DNA of 39,040 bases from Candidatus Moraniibacteriota bacterium (lineage in GTDB: Bacteria > Patescibacteriota > Minisyncoccia > Moranbacterales > UBA1568): assembly GCA_903859375.1 (NCBI GenBank), contig CAIOMK010000016.1, forward strand, positions 1 to 39,040, read 5' to 3'. The position numbers and the translations under genes were made by a program. Each line of letters begins with the position of its first letter. The first letter of the stretch is position 1. Positions 25,248 to 34,539 of the stretch are shown here, in pieces. The notes under the pieces were generated by a model. The model was not told the origin of the DNA and did no database searches. It saw nothing but the letters and a program-made list of their open reading frames with translations.

Positions 25248-25544
25248 TTATTTCTTTCCCGCAGCCGTCACGCCTTCATTCGAAAGTGATTGCGCCTCGT
25301 CGATTATCTGTTTGACGGATTGACTGTCCGACTGCAGATCCTTCGCTGACGACGGAAGGGAATCCTTCAGTGTCTGGATATCGGCATCGGTGTCCGAAGA
25401 ACGCAGATTGTCGCGAAGCGTCATTACCCAAAAAGAAAACACCAGCACCATGACGACCGCAACCAATCCCCAGACATATCGAAGTCGCACATGTTCCGGC
25501 TCTCCCCGTATCTCCTCTAACTTCCTCTCAATGAGCGCTTTCAT
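25248..25544 (-). CDS. Small single-pass membrane protein, unknown
   Basis: This is a 98-residue protein if it starts at the internal MKALIERKLEEIRGEPEHVR. The track start at 25592 would overlap the upstream MBL-fold gene by 44 bp, while this start leaves 4 bp between them. A short charged N terminus precedes one membrane helix (YVWGLVAVVMVLVFSFWVMTL), then about 50 hydrophilic residues with likely coiled-coil character. I recognise no family. It lies between the MBL-fold gene and gyrA and is probably co-transcribed with both. Confidence 0.65.
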   Translation of the reverse strand: MKALIERKLEEIRGEPEHVRLRYVWGLVAVVMVLVFSFWVMTLRDNLRSSDTDADIQTLKDSLPSSAKDLQSDSQSVKQIIDEAQSLSNEGVTAAGKK

Positions 25545-25548
25545 ATCT

Positions 25549-26208
25549 TTACGTTTTCTGTAGAAAAACGACTTCCATGCTTTTTCCTTCAAGATCTTTA
25601 TTTTTGAAATTCAATCTCGCGACTTCCTCTCCGACTGTACGACCCGTCTCTTTACAGAAATCATCGATGGTTGCGGCATCTATCGAAACGCCTTCGGTCC
25701 GATAGTGCATCGGTATGACGATCTTCGGACCGATGGCACGGATCAGTTCATCCGCGATTTTTATCGTGATCGTGTCGACTCCGCCGATCGGTACGAACAG
25801 GATGTCCACTTCTCCGATCTTTCCGACCGTCGCGCTGTCAAGCTCATGACCGAGCGATCCGAGATATGCTATCCGGACATCTTCCGAGTCAAAAACATAA
25901 ATGGTGTTTTGACCACGGGTGATTCCTCCGTCGGCGTCGCGTCGCGTCGGAAAACCGAGGACACTCACGCCTTTCGCCGCATACTCACCCGGCGTGTAAA
26001 TGATGACCGGTTCGTCCTTCAGTCCTGCAAGCGCTTCGTCGGATGGACCATAATGAGACAACAGCACGATATCCGCATGCCCGAATGGCGACCGGATACC
26101 GGTCTGTTTATCAGGAAGGTCCGTCCAGACCACTATATCCTCCGTAGCCCTTCCTCCGGGCTTCGTCGTCAGCTTAAAACAATAATCACCGTAATATTGT
26201 ATATTCAT
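25549..26208 (-). CDS. MBL-fold (UPF0173-like) protein with degenerate metal site
   Basis: This 219-residue protein has the MBL-fold hydrolase outline: an N-terminal MNIQYYGDYCFKL, ADIVLLSHYGPSDEA where the HxHxDH motif should be, RIAYLGSLGHEL where such proteins normally have a Gly-Asp-Leu-Gly-His type motif, then DILFVPIGGVDTITIKIADELIRAIGPKIVIPMHYRTEG. Most zinc ligands are therefore missing (SHxHxDH has become SHYGPSD, and GDLG has become GSLG). It may be a non-catalytic or altered member. It is the first gene of the run leading into gyrA. Confidence 0.8.
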   Translation of the reverse strand: MNIQYYGDYCFKLTTKPGGRATEDIVVWTDLPDKQTGIRSPFGHADIVLLSHYGPSDEALAGLKDEPVIIYTPGEYAAKGVSVLGFPTRRDADGGITRGQNTIYVFDSEDVRIAYLGSLGHELDSATVGKIGEVDILFVPIGGVDTITIKIADELIRAIGPKIVIPMHYRTEGVSIDAATIDDFCKETGRTVGEEVARLNFKNKDLEGKSMEVVFLQKT

Positions 26209-26425
26209 GGCAGTCGTTCAAAAAAAGAAAAGATCTTCCGATCTCGAGCAAGTTTAACACGAAGGAACCTCTCCTGCCAAGAGTCTCACGGGGCCACAGG
26301 CTTGCCAAAGAAAAGAAAATGATGTACTCTTTTTGGTACGTTTCGTGGCCATGCCCACAGAGGTTTTCGAACGGCGTTTTAATTGATAACAAAGGCTCGG
26401 CGCCGGGCCTGGCAGTAGTAGCAAT

Positions 26426-27598
26426 ATGACAAAAATAACTGAAGAAAAGGATATTTCAAGCCTTTTGTTGGAAGATACGCTGTTAATCCCTGCGATTAAC
26501 GATGTCGTCACAGGAACAGTAATCCATGTGGCTTCCAATCATGCCCTTATCGACCTTGGCCCGCTTGGAACAGGTGTCGTACTTGGGAAAGAGATGAAGA
26601 GTGGCCTCGGAGGCAATGCAAAGCTGTTTGTCGGCGAAGAGGTAAGTGCGACGCTTGTCAGTCTTGAGAATGAGGATGGCGATATAGAGGTATCTATTCG
26701 GGAGGCCTCGTATGAGAAATCATGGGAAGATCTCCAAGACAAGCTTGAGAACAAGATTGTCGTCGATACCAAGGTCCTTGATGCGAACAAAGGCGGTCTT
26801 ATGGTCGAGCTGAATGGAATTATCGGCTTTCTTCCGGTATCCCAGCTTGCGAATGAACATTATCCGAGAGTGGAAGACGGTGACAAAAACAAGATACTCG
26901 AACTTCTCAAAGCGCTTATCGGTGTCACGATCAATGTCCGGATCCTTGATACGGACCGTGAGAACGAGAAGCTTATCGTAAGCGAAAAAGCCGCACAGAG
27001 TGAGCGGGACAAGGAACTCATCAACCGCCTCCGCGCCGGGGACGAGATCGAGGGCGAAGTGTCCGGAGTTGTTGATTTCGGTGCATTCGTCAAATTTGAT
27101 GCCCCGATCGACAAGGACGGCAAGAAATCGAGCCAGAAGCTCGAAGGACTCGTACACATCTCTGAACTCGCGTGGCAGCTTATCGATGATCCGAGAGAAA
27201 TCGTCAAGACCGGCGATCATGTCCGGGCAAAGATCATCGGGATCGAGGATACAAGAATTTCTCTTTCGATGAAGTCACTCAAGGAAGATCCGTGGACAAA
27301 GGTCGCGGAGCGCTATACGGTCAATCAGACCGTTTCCGGAAAGATCGACAAGATCAATCATTTCGGCGCATTCGTCTATCTCGACAAGGATATACACGGA
27401 CTCGCGCATGTTTCCGAATTCCACGACATCTATCCCGGCAAAAAAATGGAGGATGTCTTCCGTGTCGGCGAAACCTACGATTGGAAGATCCTTTCCATCG
27501 AGCCGAAGTCTCATCGCATGGGGCTTTTGCCGATAAAGGAAACCGGAGGAAAAAAGAAGGATGCCGAAGACCAGGCAGAAATGAAAAAATCGGAATAG
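26426..27598 (+). CDS. rpsA: S1 RNA-binding domain protein (30S ribosomal protein S1-like)
   Basis: The 390-residue protein is almost entirely four S1 (OB-fold) domains. They lie at about 30-100 (NDVVTGTVIHVASNHALIDLGPLGTGVV), 110-185 (VVDTKVLDANKGGLMVELNGIIGFLPVSQL), 203-285 (GDEIEGEVSGVVDFGAFVKFD...LEGLVHISELAW) and 295-368 (NQTVSGKIDKINHFGAFVYLDKDIHGLAHVSEF). Domains 3 and 4 are the canonical type. Four-domain S1 is typical of Gram-positive and CPR lineages. It is thought to help mRNA binding by the 30S subunit, which fits a genome with weak Shine-Dalgarno sites. A basic tail (KETGGKKKDAEDQAEMKK) ends it. Confidence 0.9.
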   Translation: MTKITEEKDISSLLLEDTLLIPAINDVVTGTVIHVASNHALIDLGPLGTGVVLGKEMKSGLGGNAKLFVGEEVSATLVSLENEDGDIEVSIREASYEKSWEDLQDKLENKIVVDTKVLDANKGGLMVELNGIIGFLPVSQLANEHYPRVEDGDKNKILELLKALIGVTINVRILDTDRENEKLIVSEKAAQSERDKELINRLRAGDEIEGEVSGVVDFGAFVKFDAPIDKDGKKSSQKLEGLVHISELAWQLIDDPREIVKTGDHVRAKIIGIEDTRISLSMKSLKEDPWTKVAERYTVNQTVSGKIDKINHFGAFVYLDKDIHGLAHVSEFHDIYPGKKMEDVFRVGETYDWKILSIEPKSHRMGLLPIKETGGKKKDAEDQAEMKKSE

Positions 27599-27605
27599 TC
27601 TCCCG

Positions 27606-27630
27606 AAAGTCCCGCTGCGCGCGGGACTTT
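27606..27630 (+). terminator. Stem-loop after the S1 gene
   Basis: AAAGTCCCGC-TGCGC-GCGGGACTTT is a perfect 10-bp stem between the S1 gene and gmk. The T-run is only three bases, so it may be a weak terminator or an mRNA end-protection element. Confidence 0.55.
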
Positions 27631-27651
27631 GACTACCCATAAAATAAACCC

Positions 27652-28233
27652 ATGACCACGAATAAGCTATTTGTCATTTACGGGCCATCCGGATCCGGTC
27701 AGGATTCCATCATAGAAGGCGTCGCCAAAGATATACCGGTCGAACGCGTCATCACGACCACGACACGGCCCATGCGCCCCGATGAGACACAAAAGAATCC
27801 TTATTGGTTCGTATCGAAAGATCACTTCGAAAAGGCTGTTTCGAATCATTCGTTCATCGAGTGGGCCAAAACGTATAACGGCGAATGGTACGGCGTATCT
27901 CATGATGAGATCGAACGCATCGCGTCATCAGGTAAGATCGGGATCTGGAAAGTCGACTGGCAGGGAGCGAAAAGTATCCGGGCTCTTTTTCCGGCCGTTC
28001 CCATCATCTACATAACTGCTCCGATTGAGAATATAAGCAAACGCCTTAGAAAGCGCGATACCGCTACCGAAGCCTATTTTCAGGAACGGATGGAATACAT
28101 AGAAGACCTTCTGAATCGCTCGGATCTTGTTTATGACTACAAAATCGAGAACAACGACGGCGGACTCGAACAAGCTATCGGGAACGTCGAAGAAATCATC
28201 AGAAAACACGACTCCGAATCGAAGGCCGGCTGA
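27652..28233 (+). CDS. gmk: Guanylate kinase-like protein with altered P-loop
   Basis: Guanylate kinase phosphorylates GMP to GDP using ATP. The 193-residue protein shows the family outline: P-loop GPSGSGQDS (11-19), VITTTTRPMRPDE, YWFVSKDHFEKAV, FIEWAKTYNGEWYGVSHDEIERI and the Asp in KVDWQGAKSI. The invariant Walker-A lysine (GxxGxGK) is glutamine (Q17). The GMP-binding side (TTTTRP...E, then Y.G..YG) looks intact. It either uses another residue for phosphate contact or has changed activity. tilS overlaps or follows closely on the same strand. Confidence 0.88.
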   Translation: MTTNKLFVIYGPSGSGQDSIIEGVAKDIPVERVITTTTRPMRPDETQKNPYWFVSKDHFEKAVSNHSFIEWAKTYNGEWYGVSHDEIERIASSGKIGIWKVDWQGAKSIRALFPAVPIIYITAPIENISKRLRKRDTATEAYFQERMEYIEDLLNRSDLVYDYKIENNDGGLEQAIGNVEEIIRKHDSESKAG

Positions 28234-28270
28234 TTTTTGCGTTTTATCCACGCATTTCGGGCGAGCTCTC

Positions 28271-29218
28271 GTGAAGCGTATCCAGAATCACGACGTGCCG
28301 CATGGCCTTCTTAGGCGTGACAGTGCGATTCTTATCGCCTGCTCCGGCGGACCGGATAGTATAGCATTACTTCATATCCTGCTTTTTCTTCGAAACAAAC
28401 TCCGCTTACGTCTCGGAGTTGCACATGTAAACTACGGAATCAGAGAACTGGATGCGGACTCCGACGAAGCACTCGTCAAAAGTATCTGTACCAAGCATGA
28501 GTTACCCTTCCATGTCCTTCGTCCTCGTGGTGCCCGCGGGAAGAACGAGGAGATGCTCCGCGATATCAGATATAGATTTTTTGATCGCATTCGAAAGTCG
28601 GAGTCCTTCGACACCGTCGCCGTCGCACACACCGAAGACGATCAGGCTGAAACGGTACTTATCCGACTTATCAGAGGTTCCGGCCCAGAAGGATTGTCTG
28701 CAATGAAAGAGCGCAACGGGTCTGTCATCCGCCCCTTACTCGATATTTCAAAACAGGAACTGCTTACGTTTCTGCACGATGAGCACATTCCTTTTCACGA
28801 GGACACGACGAATCAGGATACGACCATTCTCCGAAATCGGATCCGTTTCAACCTCATTCCCCTCCTCGAGCGGGAATACAGGGCCGGAATCCGCACTGTC
28901 CTTGCAAGGGCGGCACGCCTTCTCGAAACAGGCACGCCTTCCTCAGATCTTCCACAGATAGGTCTGCAGATGATTGAAATGCCTGGGGGGTATATGTTCT
29001 CCCGTTCCGCATTTTTATCCTTTCCGAAGACACAACGAGCTCTTGAACTTCGAAGACTGTATCGGATTATCACGCGAACAGTTAAAAACCCCTCCGAATC
29101 CTATATTCTTGAAATCATCAAGCTCATCGACAGTACGAAAGGCAAGGTGCGGACATATCGGTCAAAACTGTTGAAAATCGAGGCAAAAGGTGATAGAATC
29201 ACTATTATACGGGCATAG
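28271..29218 (+). CDS. tilS: tRNA(Ile)-lysidine synthetase
   Basis: TilS attaches lysine to C34 of the CAU-anticodon tRNA-Ile, so that the tRNA reads AUA. The PP-loop ATPase motif ACSGGPDSIALL is followed by GVAHVNYGIRELDADSDEALVKSICTKHELPFHVLR, the VAHTEDDQAETVLIRLIRGSGPEGLSAM block typical of TilS, and RNRIRFNLIPLLE. The track start at 28127 lies inside gmk. I choose the GTG at 28271, which places SGGPDS near residue 25 as in the family and follows the gmk stop by 37 bp. The C-terminal domains seem short (total about 315 residues). Confidence 0.92.
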   Translation: MKRIQNHDVPHGLLRRDSAILIACSGGPDSIALLHILLFLRNKLRLRLGVAHVNYGIRELDADSDEALVKSICTKHELPFHVLRPRGARGKNEEMLRDIRYRFFDRIRKSESFDTVAVAHTEDDQAETVLIRLIRGSGPEGLSAMKERNGSVIRPLLDISKQELLTFLHDEHIPFHEDTTNQDTTILRNRIRFNLIPLLEREYRAGIRTVLARAARLLETGTPSSDLPQIGLQMIEMPGGYMFSRSAFLSFPKTQRALELRRLYRIITRTVKNPSESYILEIIKLIDSTKGKVRTYRSKLLKIEAKGDRITIIRA

Positions 29219-29247
29219 AACCGGTTTAAGGTATCATATAAACAATC

Positions 29248-31161
29248 ATGAAATCTTCTCCTATGGACAAACTTATGAAGAATCTCGCAACGATAGTCAT
29301 CGTGTTTATCGTTATTTCAGGAATTCTTATACTTTCGCAGGAAAGCGCGCCAAAACCGGAGGACATATCGCTTTCAACGCTTGTCACCCAAATCAATGCG
29401 GGGCAGGTTAAAAATATCGACGTCTCCCTTAACGATCTCAGTATCGAACTGCTTGATGGGAAGAAAGAAAATACCCAAAAAGAGGCCGAGTCCTCCCTGA
29501 CCGAAACACTCAAGAATTATGGGGTTGATTCCGCAAAGCTCAGCTCTGTTTCAGTAGATATAAAGAAAGAGTCAAACGCATCGTTTTGGACGACGACCAT
29601 ACTGCCCTTCCTGTTGCCCTTCCTGCTCGTCGGAGGTCTCGTGTGGTTCATGCTGAGACAGGCACAGCGTGGCAATTCACAGGCAATGAACTTCGGTTTG
29701 TCACGAGCCCGTCTTCTTGATCCGAAAAATAAGAATAAACGGGTAAAGTTCGACGATGTTGCCGGATCGAAAGAAGCGAAAGAAGAATTGAGTGAAATTG
29801 TGGAATTTCTTAAGCATCCGAAGAAGTTTCTCGCTATGGGAGCAAAGATCCCGAAAGGTGTCCTTCTCCTTGGATCACCTGGGACCGGAAAGACCTTGAT
29901 TGCGAAAGCGGTGGCCGGCGAAGCAGGAGTACCATTTTTTAATATTTCCGGTTCGGAATTTGTCGAAATGTTCGTCGGAGTAGGGGCAAGCCGCGTCCGA
30001 GACCTCTTTAAACAGGCAAAAAAGAGTGCCCCCGCTATCGTATTCATCGATGAGATAGATGCCGTAGGCCGTCATCGTGGTGCGGGGCTTGGAGGTGGTC
30101 ACGACGAAAGAGAACAGACATTGAACCAGATATTGGTTGAAATGGATGGATTTGAAACGGAAACGAACGTAATCGTGATTGCGGCGACCAACAGGCCTGA
30201 TGTTCTCGACCCGGCGCTACTTCGACCCGGACGGTTCGATCGTCGCGTAACAATGGATCTTCCCGATATAAACGATCGCGAGGCCATACTTAAAATACAT
30301 CTCAAGGGTAAACCACTCGATGAACAAGTGAACGTGCGCCGTCTTTCCGAACGCACTCCCGGATTTTCAGGCGCAGATCTTGCCAACCTGGTGAATGAAG
30401 CCGCTATTCTTGCGACTCGACGATCGTTAAAGACTATCGGCATGAGCGAACTCGCCGAATCTATCGAAAAGGTTATCCTCGGGCCCGAGCGCAAAAGCCG
30501 GGTGATCAATGAGAAGGAAAAATCCATAATTGCGTATCACGAAGCCGGACACGCGCTCATAGCTGCAAGTCTTCCGAATGCCGATCCGGTTCAAAAAATC
30601 TCCATTATATCCCGTGGAAACGCTGGTGGGTACACACTCGCCGTTCCGACTGAGGACAAAAGCCTCCATTCGTCTGAATATTTCCAGGACGAGCTCGCTG
30701 TCCTGTTAGGAGGATTCTCCGCGGAAAGACTTACGTTCAATGACACTACGACCGGACCGTCGAACGATCTCGAGCGGGCGACAGCGCTTGCCAGAGGAAT
30801 GGTTACCCGCTACGGCATGAGCCGTCTGGGCGCACGCACGTTCGGACACAAGGAAGAACTCGTATTCCTTGGGAAAGAACTCCGTGAAGAGCGAAATTAT
30901 TCCGATGAAACAGCAAAGATGATTGACGCTGAAGTGGCCAAGTTCCTTGAGGACGCCCTTCTTCGAGCGACAACGATCCTTACGGAAAAGAAGGTTCTCC
31001 TAAAAGTCATAGCTGACACGCTTCTCCAGCAGGAAACGATAGAAAAAGATGAATTTGACGCTATAATTTCCGGAAAACCTTTTGTAAAGGTCGAAAAAGT
31101 ATCTCAAAAAGATGCAGACGAAGCAGCTTCTGAAATCGATGTCGACAGCACAAAGGCGTAG
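29248..31161 (+). CDS. ftsH: ATP-dependent zinc metalloprotease FtsH
   Basis: FtsH is a hexameric membrane AAA+ protease that degrades misfolded membrane proteins and some regulators. The 637-residue protein has two N-terminal membrane segments (about 12-30 and 113-132) flanking a periplasmic domain. Walker A is GSPGTGKT (209-216), Walker B is [10 protein letters not shown], the pore motif is [17 protein letters not shown], and the second region of homology is [22 protein letters not shown]. The zinc site is HEAGH (H431, E432, H435). tilS-ftsH adjacency is common in bacteria and is seen here. Confidence 0.97.
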   Translation: MKSSPMDKLMKNLATIVIVFIVISGILILSQESAPKPEDISLSTLVTQINAGQVKNIDVSLNDLSIELLDGKKENTQKEAESSLTETLKNYGVDSAKLSSVSVDIKKESNASFWTTTILPFLLPFLLVGGLVWFMLRQAQRGNSQAMNFGLSRARLLDPKNKNKRVKFDDVAGSKEAKEELSEIVEFLKHPKKFLAMGAKIPKGVLLLGSPGTGKTLIAKAVAGEAGVPFFNISGSEFVEMFVGVGASRVRDLFKQAKKSAPAIVFIDEIDAVGRHRGAGLGGGHDEREQTLNQILVEMDGFETETNVIVIAATNRPDVLDPALLRPGRFDRRVTMDLPDINDREAILKIHLKGKPLDEQVNVRRLSERTPGFSGADLANLVNEAAILATRRSLKTIGMSELAESIEKVILGPERKSRVINEKEKSIIAYHEAGHALIAASLPNADPVQKISIISRGNAGGYTLAVPTEDKSLHSSEYFQDELAVLLGGFSAERLTFNDTTTGPSNDLERATALARGMVTRYGMSRLGARTFGHKEELVFLGKELREERNYSDETAKMIDAEVAKFLEDALLRATTILTEKKVLLKVIADTLLQQETIEKDEFDAIISGKPFVKVEKVSQKDADEAASEIDVDSTKA

Positions 31162-31170
31162 TTATCCACA
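31162..31170 (+). other. Isolated perfect DnaA-box sequence
   Basis: TTATCCACA matches the DnaA box consensus exactly. It lies alone in the 25 bp between ftsH and the next gene, with no companion boxes, so it may be chance or a titration/regulatory site. Confidence 0.35.
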
Positions 31171-31186
31171 TAGATCGAAAGTGACT

Positions 31187-32077
31187 ATGAAAAAGATCAC
31201 TGACTTTGATTCATTCAAGGAACAACTGGGCTCATTCGTCACCCTGTACGTAGATTCTATCAAAACCGCGCCTTTAAACAGGTCCGCGTTACTGTTTGCG
31301 ATCATCGCCACGCTGACCGGGACATCTGTTTTTGCCTTATTTCAAAAAGGTGCCCCACTTGCCGAGTACGGCGGATACGTCAACAGCACACTTTCTACAT
31401 CCCCTCTATTTTCATTGGCGATACTTCTATCCATGTGCTTTTCTGTCTTTTCAACGGGAGCTATGACGCTCTCGTTGGCAGACAGAAAGATTACAGCAGC
31501 TTCAAAGGAATCATATTCCGTTCTTCTTCGACAGCTCGGTATTGAAATACTCTTCCTTCTTTCCGCTCTTCTCGGATTGTATGTGCTCCTCTCACCCAGT
31601 CTGTTGATCGCGAAAGGATCAGGAAATCTTTCTCAAGGACTTTTCTACGCCGGATGCGTCCTGTATATTCCGATATTCGTCGTCCTCTCTCTTACACGGG
31701 AGTTCACGACATTTCAAATCCTCTTATCCAAACTTACCGTAAAGGCTTCGGTTAGACTGGGTTACAGGCTCGTGACGAAGAAACTCACGGAAAGTATCAT
31801 TTTTGGATTGCTTTTTCTTCTCTTTGCGACGGTTTCAGCTCTTATCATGGAGCCGATTTCCTACGCCCTCAAAGCTTTACCTTTTGATTCAGTCATACAA
31901 ACCACGGCAATCGTCGTTATCTCGCTATTGATTCAGGCACTTTTTCTTCTTATCGGGAAAGCCGCATGGTTATCCTTCTTTTTGAAGCTGAACACCGACG
32001 ATTCCAAAGAATCTGCGGGTATGACTTCACAAGATGATGAAAAGGTGATACAAAAGGAAGTACTGGAAGTCGGGTAA
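31187..32077 (+). CDS. Six-segment integral membrane protein, unknown
   Basis: I do not recognise this protein of about 296 residues. The ATG at 31187 (MKKITDFDSFKEQLGSFV) follows the ftsH stop closely; the track start overlaps ftsH. Likely membrane helices are ALLFAIIATLTGTSVFALF, SPLFSLAILLSMCFSVFSTGAMTLSL, IEILFLLSALLGLYVLLSP, GLFYAGCVLYIPIFVVLSL, SIIFGLLFLLFATVSALIM and TTAIVVISLLIQALFLLIGKAAWLSFFL. It ends with a short acidic tail. The position just after ftsH suggests membrane or cell-envelope work, without proof. Confidence 0.75.
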   Translation: MKKITDFDSFKEQLGSFVTLYVDSIKTAPLNRSALLFAIIATLTGTSVFALFQKGAPLAEYGGYVNSTLSTSPLFSLAILLSMCFSVFSTGAMTLSLADRKITAASKESYSVLLRQLGIEILFLLSALLGLYVLLSPSLLIAKGSGNLSQGLFYAGCVLYIPIFVVLSLTREFTTFQILLSKLTVKASVRLGYRLVTKKLTESIIFGLLFLLFATVSALIMEPISYALKALPFDSVIQTTAIVVISLLIQALFLLIGKAAWLSFFLKLNTDDSKESAGMTSQDDEKVIQKEVLEVG

Positions 32078-32126
32078 TAATTGCACCGTCATTCAGAGAG
32101 AACTATCAACGAATTCAATGCTTCGT

Positions 32127-32200
32127 GGGCGACTAGCTCAGTTGGTTAGAGCGCCACATTGACATTGTGGAGGTCACAAGTTCGAATCTTGTGTCGCCCA
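32127..32200 (+). tRNA. tRNA-Val (GAC)
   Basis: The cloverleaf is complete: acceptor GGGCGAC/GTCGCCC, D arm AGCTCAGTTGGTTAGAGC, anticodon stem CCACA/TGTGG with loop TTGACAT (anticodon GAC), and T arm ACAAG-TTCGAAT-CTTGT. The discriminator is A. CCA is not encoded. Confidence 0.96.
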
Positions 32201-32258
32201 CAAAGCATTCAAGTACTGTATCAATCGGATACTTTTGTCACATTACCGATATCGGACA

Positions 32259-32289
32259 GCTAAAAGACGACCAAAGGTCGTCTTTTAGC
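32259..32289. terminator. Perfect bidirectional terminator after tRNA-Val
   Basis: GCTAAAAGACGACC-AAA-GGTCGTCTTTTAGC is a 14-bp perfect stem with a 3-nt loop. It includes A and T tracts in its own arms and lies between the plus-strand tRNA gene and the converging exported-protein gene. Confidence 0.8.
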
Positions 32290-32311
32290 TTCAAAAAGTT
32301 CGTATTCCCCG

Positions 32312-33331
32312 CTATTCTAGAATCGGGATAGCAGCACCAGAGCTTGCCGCATTCAGATTCATATCCGTCTGTTGTCTCACTTCAGATGTATATTTTGCGC
32401 CGGTACCTAGTGCGCTGTTCACGGTGGTCACCTGTCCCATAATCTGCTTGTCTACGTTCGTAATTTCCTTCTGGATTGATGCTTGGACACTACCAACCCC
32501 CTTCTGAACAAGATTTGTAATCATTTTGTTGGCAAGAGAGGAGATCACGCCTCCTACAAGCTCGCCGGGGTTACTCGCAGCCGCGATAACCTTGTTCCCG
32601 ATATCCTGAGTGTCGGCCACCATCTGATTGACCGTAGCGCCAGGAAGAATCACGTTTCCGTTGTCATCCCTGACCCCTTTGTACCCAGACGACATTGCAG
32701 ATATCTCAACCGCTCTCCGTTCTTGCTCGCGTACGGCCGATTGGTAACTCTGAGCTCGAAGGGAGTATGCGTATGGATCACTACCCGAGTCAAACATTAC
32801 TGTAAATGTCCTCATGTCGCCTTCGCTGATCGAAGTGTATGGGTCGGTGCTTACTTCGCTCAAAGCGGATATTCCGGTAGAAGACATGTTCGAACTCGTA
32901 TTTGAAAGTTGATTGACGGTACGGTTTTTTAAAAATGATTCATAGCTTGGCTGCCCTGACGCCGACACGTATCCGGATGTGGTAGCCCTGCCTCTGAGCG
33001 TGGTGGAATAATAATTATCCATAGCTGTCGATACTTTTGATTCAGGCTCGGAATAGAGGTAATCCTTCCAATCCGTGATGACCTGCGACGACCCTACGGA
33101 AGATCCTCCGACAAGGCTCGCCACTCTCGTATTAAGAAGTGAAATTGCGGCAGATTTTAATGTTGCAAGCAGGACACCTTCTATCTGCGTCTGTATCGTC
33201 TCGAGAGACTGCTTGAGGATAGAAGCTGCGATTGAGCCCCCCCACACATCGGCACGTGCGCAGGAAGATGAGGAAATCGCTGCCGTTAAGGCTATAAGCA
33301 ACGATATCGTTTGGACGTTTTTTTTCTTCAT
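32312..33331 (-). CDS. Exported protein, unknown (weakly TrbJ/VirB5-like layout)
   Basis: The 339-residue protein has a clear signal peptide (MKKKNVQTISLLIALTAAISSSSCARADVW) with either a signal-peptidase I site after ARA or a lipobox-like SSSSC. The mature part is Ser/Thr/Gln rich with helical stretches, such as SIAASILKQSLETIQTQIEGVLLATLKSAAISLLNTRVASL near the start and NKMITNLVQKGVGSVQASIQKEITNVDKQIMGQVTTVNSALG near the end. The N-terminal helix pattern loosely recalls TrbJ/VirB5 proteins of conjugation systems, but I cannot support that further. It follows another exported protein on the same strand, 36 bp apart, so they probably form one operon. Confidence 0.75.
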   Translation of the reverse strand: MKKKNVQTISLLIALTAAISSSSCARADVWGGSIAASILKQSLETIQTQIEGVLLATLKSAAISLLNTRVASLVGGSSVGSSQVITDWKDYLYSEPESKVSTAMDNYYSTTLRGRATTSGYVSASGQPSYESFLKNRTVNQLSNTSSNMSSTGISALSEVSTDPYTSISEGDMRTFTVMFDSGSDPYAYSLRAQSYQSAVREQERRAVEISAMSSGYKGVRDDNGNVILPGATVNQMVADTQDIGNKVIAAASNPGELVGGVISSLANKMITNLVQKGVGSVQASIQKEITNVDKQIMGQVTTVNSALGTGAKYTSEVRQQTDMNLNAASSGAAIPILE

Positions 33332-33367
33332 AGTGGAGTGTATGGCAGTTGGTCAATATGCCCTTTT

Positions 33368-34372
33368 TTAAAGGTCCAAAGGAATCGTGTCGATTTTATA
33401 TTCGGCAATTTTTGATTCCATATCAGTCACAAAGGAGATGGCAACATTCAAAAGTCCTTGGGTTTTGGACAAGGATTTAATGGATTTCAGCGGATCATCC
33501 TGTGACAAGGCAGACAGTTCGTTCTTCATCTGAGAGCCGTACATAGCAAGCTTCAATGCCTTGACGTGCAAGTCAATCATTTGCTCCGGAACCTCCACCA
33601 ATTCTATCTCTTTCAACATCTTGTCGCCGCTTTCCGCCAAAGATCGGATTTTCGAATAATTTCCGAATGACATAGCTGAAATAGTCTCACTTACGAACCC
33701 CTGCGAGATGCTTGTCAGCTCATCGGTCGTTTTAAACTGTTTTGGCGAATTGTTCGCGAAAATATATGAGATGGTCGTCAAATACTCTACGATGTCTTCC
33801 TTGATACGAGCTTGCTTCTTGTCTTTTGAAAGATTCCCGTACGACTGTTTCTTAATTTTAATAGTGCTCATATCGACTTCAGGAAGCACGACTTCCTCGG
33901 AGTCGCCACCGGCAATCTGCTCTGAAATAGTGTTTAGGTCATCAAGAGAGACTTCCGACGTACCATCCGATCCGGCCTTCGCGTTCTTTACCACTTCAGC
34001 TATCTTTTGCGATGCATCTTCTGTCATATTGTCAGTACTTTTTCCACTGACAACCGCATCCAAGACAGTCTGATCAGCGGCTGACACGATCTTGTCGCCA
34101 GGAGCCTTTTTCAAGGGGTTGTATCCGCCACGAACTTCGACTCCGTCGGAATATCCGTCGCCATCAGTGTCAGACTTATTCGGTTCAGTCCCATAGATCT
34201 TTTCCTCGGCATTCGTCAACCCGTCGTGATCGGAATCCTCAGCAATATTGTACCCATTCATCTGGTCGGCAGCAGACACGACCACGGCTCCTCCGATAAA
34301 TAATAGTCCAAACAGTACTGTAATATCTTTTCCGAAGCCATTTTTCTTTTTTTTCTCAACGTGTGTATGCAT
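33368..34372 (-). CDS. Exported protein with thrombospondin type 3-like calcium repeats
   Basis: The 334-residue protein has a lysine-rich start and a signal anchor (ITVLFGLLFIGGAVVVSAADQ, about 15-36). Two TSP3-like Asp-rich repeats follow at once (DSDHDGLTNAEEKIYGTEPNKSDTDGDGYSDGVEVRGGYNPL, about 42-85). These bind calcium and are common stalk elements in surface proteins of CPR bacteria. The remaining part, about 230 residues, is helical and unfamiliar. It has a very good promoter upstream and lies at the edge of the parS array, transcribed away from it. Confidence 0.85.
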   Translation of the reverse strand: MHTHVEKKKKNGFGKDITVLFGLLFIGGAVVVSAADQMNGYNIAEDSDHDGLTNAEEKIYGTEPNKSDTDGDGYSDGVEVRGGYNPLKKAPGDKIVSAADQTVLDAVVSGKSTDNMTEDASQKIAEVVKNAKAGSDGTSEVSLDDLNTISEQIAGGDSEEVVLPEVDMSTIKIKKQSYGNLSKDKKQARIKEDIVEYLTTISYIFANNSPKQFKTTDELTSISQGFVSETISAMSFGNYSKIRSLAESGDKMLKEIELVEVPEQMIDLHVKALKLAMYGSQMKNELSALSQDDPLKSIKSLSKTQGLLNVAISFVTDMESKIAEYKIDTIPLDL

Positions 34373-34393
34373 AATCTTTTTTTTCTTTTTTTT

Positions 34394-34422
34394 ATTATAT
34401 CATTTTTTTGGTCGACAATCAA
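34394..34422 (-). promoter_or_regulatory. Promoter of the exported-protein operon
   Basis: On the minus strand there is TTGATT, 17 bp, then a perfect TATAAT, with transcription predicted to start about 15 bp before the ATG of the TSP3-repeat protein. Confidence 0.7.
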
Positions 34423-34539
34423 TATTTCAGCGTAATACTATTTATATATATCACTCATTAACATTCTATTACTTTCCATCCGCATCACAATATATATTAT
34501 GAAATATTTATATATATTTGTCAACATTTATTGATTCAA

